A stretch of 6,997 nucleotides of DNA. Source: SIG440 sp045579055. Its GTDB lineage: Bacteria > Bacillota > Clostridia > Monoglobales > Monoglobaceae. Below are positions 6,095-6,997 of the stretch, piece by piece. The notes below the pieces were generated by a model, which worked only from the letters and a program-made list of their open reading frames with translations, made no database searches and was not told the origin of the DNA. Position 1 is the stretch's first letter. Each line of letters starts with the position of its first letter. The DNA is taken from NCBI GenBank assembly GCA_045579055.1, contig JAZNLK010000056.1:1-6997 (forward strand). Direction: 5' to 3'. The translations under genes were made by a program, and so were the position numbers.

Positions 6095-6946
6095 ATGAAA
6101 CTATATAACCCCTCCGAGCTCAAACAGGTTATTGAAATGCACGGATTTTCCTTTTCAAAGTCCCTGGGTCAGAACTTCCTCATAGACAAAAACGTTCTGG
6201 ACAGCATTGTCGTCGGTTCCGGAGTGGACAAAAATTCATCCGCTCTTGAAATCGGACCCGGTGCAGGAGTTCTCACTCGTGAACTGGCGCAGCAGGCAAA
6301 ATCGGTTGTGGCGGTGGAAATTGACAAAAGTCTGCTCCCCCTCCTTTCTCACACACTGGGAGAATTCGACAACGTAACTGTCATAAACAACGACGTGCTG
6401 AAGGTTGACCTGAAATCCCTTATCAGCGAAAATTTTGGCAGCACACCGGTTCACGTGGTTGCAAACCTTCCTTATTATATTACAACGCCCATAATAATGA
6501 AATTTCTGGAAGAAGAAATTCCCGTGAAATCCCTCACTGTTATGGTTCAGAAGGAAGTTGCCGACCGTATGGCGGCAGCCCCCGGTTCCAAGGACTACGG
6601 TGCACTTTCTGCGGCGGTGCAGTTTTACACCGTTCCGAAAATTATAACCAAGGCCGAACCCCACTGTTTTATGCCCCAACCCAAAGTCGCATCAACAGTT
6701 ATCCGGCTGGAAGTTGCAGAAAAACCAACCGTTGACGTTCAGGACAAAAAAAAGATGTTCGCAATTATAAAATCAGCATTCGGGCAAAGAAGAAAAACCC
6801 TCCTGAATGCACTTTCAAAAAGTCCTTATATTAATATAGGAAAGAACTCAGTTCAAAAAGCCCTTGAAGATATGGGGCTTGATATAAACATACGTGGAGA
6901 AAAGCTGAGCCTTGAACAGTTTGCAAGGCTTTCAGATTTACTTTAG
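6095..6946 (+). CDS. rsmA: 16S rRNA (adenine1518-N6/adenine1519-N6)-dimethyltransferase RsmA (KsgA)
   Basis: RsmA uses four S-adenosylmethionine molecules to dimethylate two adjacent adenines in helix 45 near the 3' end of 16S rRNA. This is a late checkpoint in 30S assembly, and loss of the enzyme gives kasugamycin resistance. The 283-residue length is normal. Visible motifs are KSLGQNFLID (22-31), the SAM-binding loop EIGPGAG (52-58), the SAM-ribose acidic residue E75 in VEID (74-77), D100 at the adenine pocket, and the catalytic motif NLPYYITTP (124-132). They continue with QKEVA (152-156), PQPKVASTV (194-202) and the C-terminal AFGQRRKTLLNAL (228-240). These are the full set for rRNA adenine dimethylases. 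The conserved KSLGQNFL start and chromosomal context fit RsmA rather than an Erm resistance methylase. It is transcribed away from rpoB and is followed after 21 nt by another gene, suggesting an operon. Confidence 0.97.
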   Translation: MKLYNPSELKQVIEMHGFSFSKSLGQNFLIDKNVLDSIVVGSGVDKNSSALEIGPGAGVLTRELAQQAKSVVAVEIDKSLLPLLSHTLGEFDNVTVINNDVLKVDLKSLISENFGSTPVHVVANLPYYITTPIIMKFLEEEIPVKSLTVMVQKEVADRMAAAPGSKDYGALSAAVQFYTVPKIITKAEPHCFMPQPKVASTVIRLEVAEKPTVDVQDKKKMFAIIKSAFGQRRKTLLNALSKSPYINIGKNSVQKALEDMGLDINIRGEKLSLEQFARLSDLL

Positions 6947-6955
6947 AATCAGGAA

Positions 6956-6960
6956 AGGTG
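6956..6960 (+). promoter_or_regulatory. Ribosome binding site of the gene starting at 6968
   Basis: AGGTG lies 7 nt before the ATG at 6968, in a purine-rich stretch directly after the rsmA stop. It shows that a real gene begins here although only ten codons are visible. Confidence 0.8.
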
Positions 6961-6967
6961 AAGAAAA

Positions 6968-6997
6968 ATGACAAGTAAGGAAAGAGCATATTTAAAA
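6968..6997 (+). CDS. Start of a probable YhbY-family ribosome-assembly RNA-binding protein (truncated by window edge)
   Basis: Only ten codons are visible, reading MTSKERAYLK from an ATG with a good ribosome binding site, 21 nt after the rsmA stop on the same strand. From memory, this matches the usual first residues of YhbY/CRM-domain proteins in Clostridia (M-T/L-x-K-x-R-x-x-L). These are small proteins of about 100 residues that bind pre-50S ribosomal particles. A ribosome-maturation role would suit the position after rsmA. Ten residues cannot prove the family, so no symbol is given. Confidence 0.5.
   Translation, partial: MTSKERAYLK

Noticed and set aside
6236..6679. Minus-strand open frame of 147 codons opposite rsmA
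   Set aside because: It lies wholly inside rsmA, whose motifs prove the plus-strand frame, and it has no ribosome binding site.

Overview
The window looks like core chromosome from a low-to-moderate GC Firmicute of class Clostridia, possibly Oscillospiraceae/Ruminococcaceae. The RpoB sequence is of the compact Bacillus/Clostridium type, without the large insertions of the Escherichia coli protein. The start regions carry GGAGG-type ribosome binding sites, and the rpoB promoter is an ideal sigma-A promoter. The lineage is judged from remembered family sequences, not from a search.

Layout. Positions 1-1836 (minus strand) hold the first 612 codons of rpoC, RNA polymerase beta', which runs off the left edge. 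A 120-bp gap (1837-1956) contains two hairpin-forming palindromic segments that look like a small dispersed repeat. Positions 1957-5715 (minus strand) are a complete rpoB, RNA polymerase beta, 1252 residues with a strongly acidic C-terminal tail. Positions 5716-6094 are a divergent regulatory region with the rpoB promoter, a leader of about 230 nt, a tandem 12-bp repeat, a candidate rightward promoter and a stable hairpin in front of the next gene. Positions 6095-6946 (plus strand) are a complete rsmA (ksgA), the 16S rRNA adenine dimethyltransferase. At 6968 a new gene begins on the plus strand; its ten visible residues resemble the start of a YhbY-type ribosome-assembly RNA-binding protein.

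How it works together. Leftward transcription makes the two large catalytic subunits of RNA polymerase from one strong promoter. Rightward transcription makes ribosome maturation factors. Both are growth-linked gene-expression machinery, and the 379-bp spacer between them is the control point.

I see no mobile element gene, CRISPR array, tRNA, rRNA or defence system, and no evidence for a new multi-gene system. The points worth a second look are non-coding: the rpoB-rpoC spacer repeat, the face-to-face -10 elements and repeats upstream of rpoB, and the rsmA leader hairpin. The absence of rplL directly upstream of rpoB and the acidic RpoB tail are also notable.
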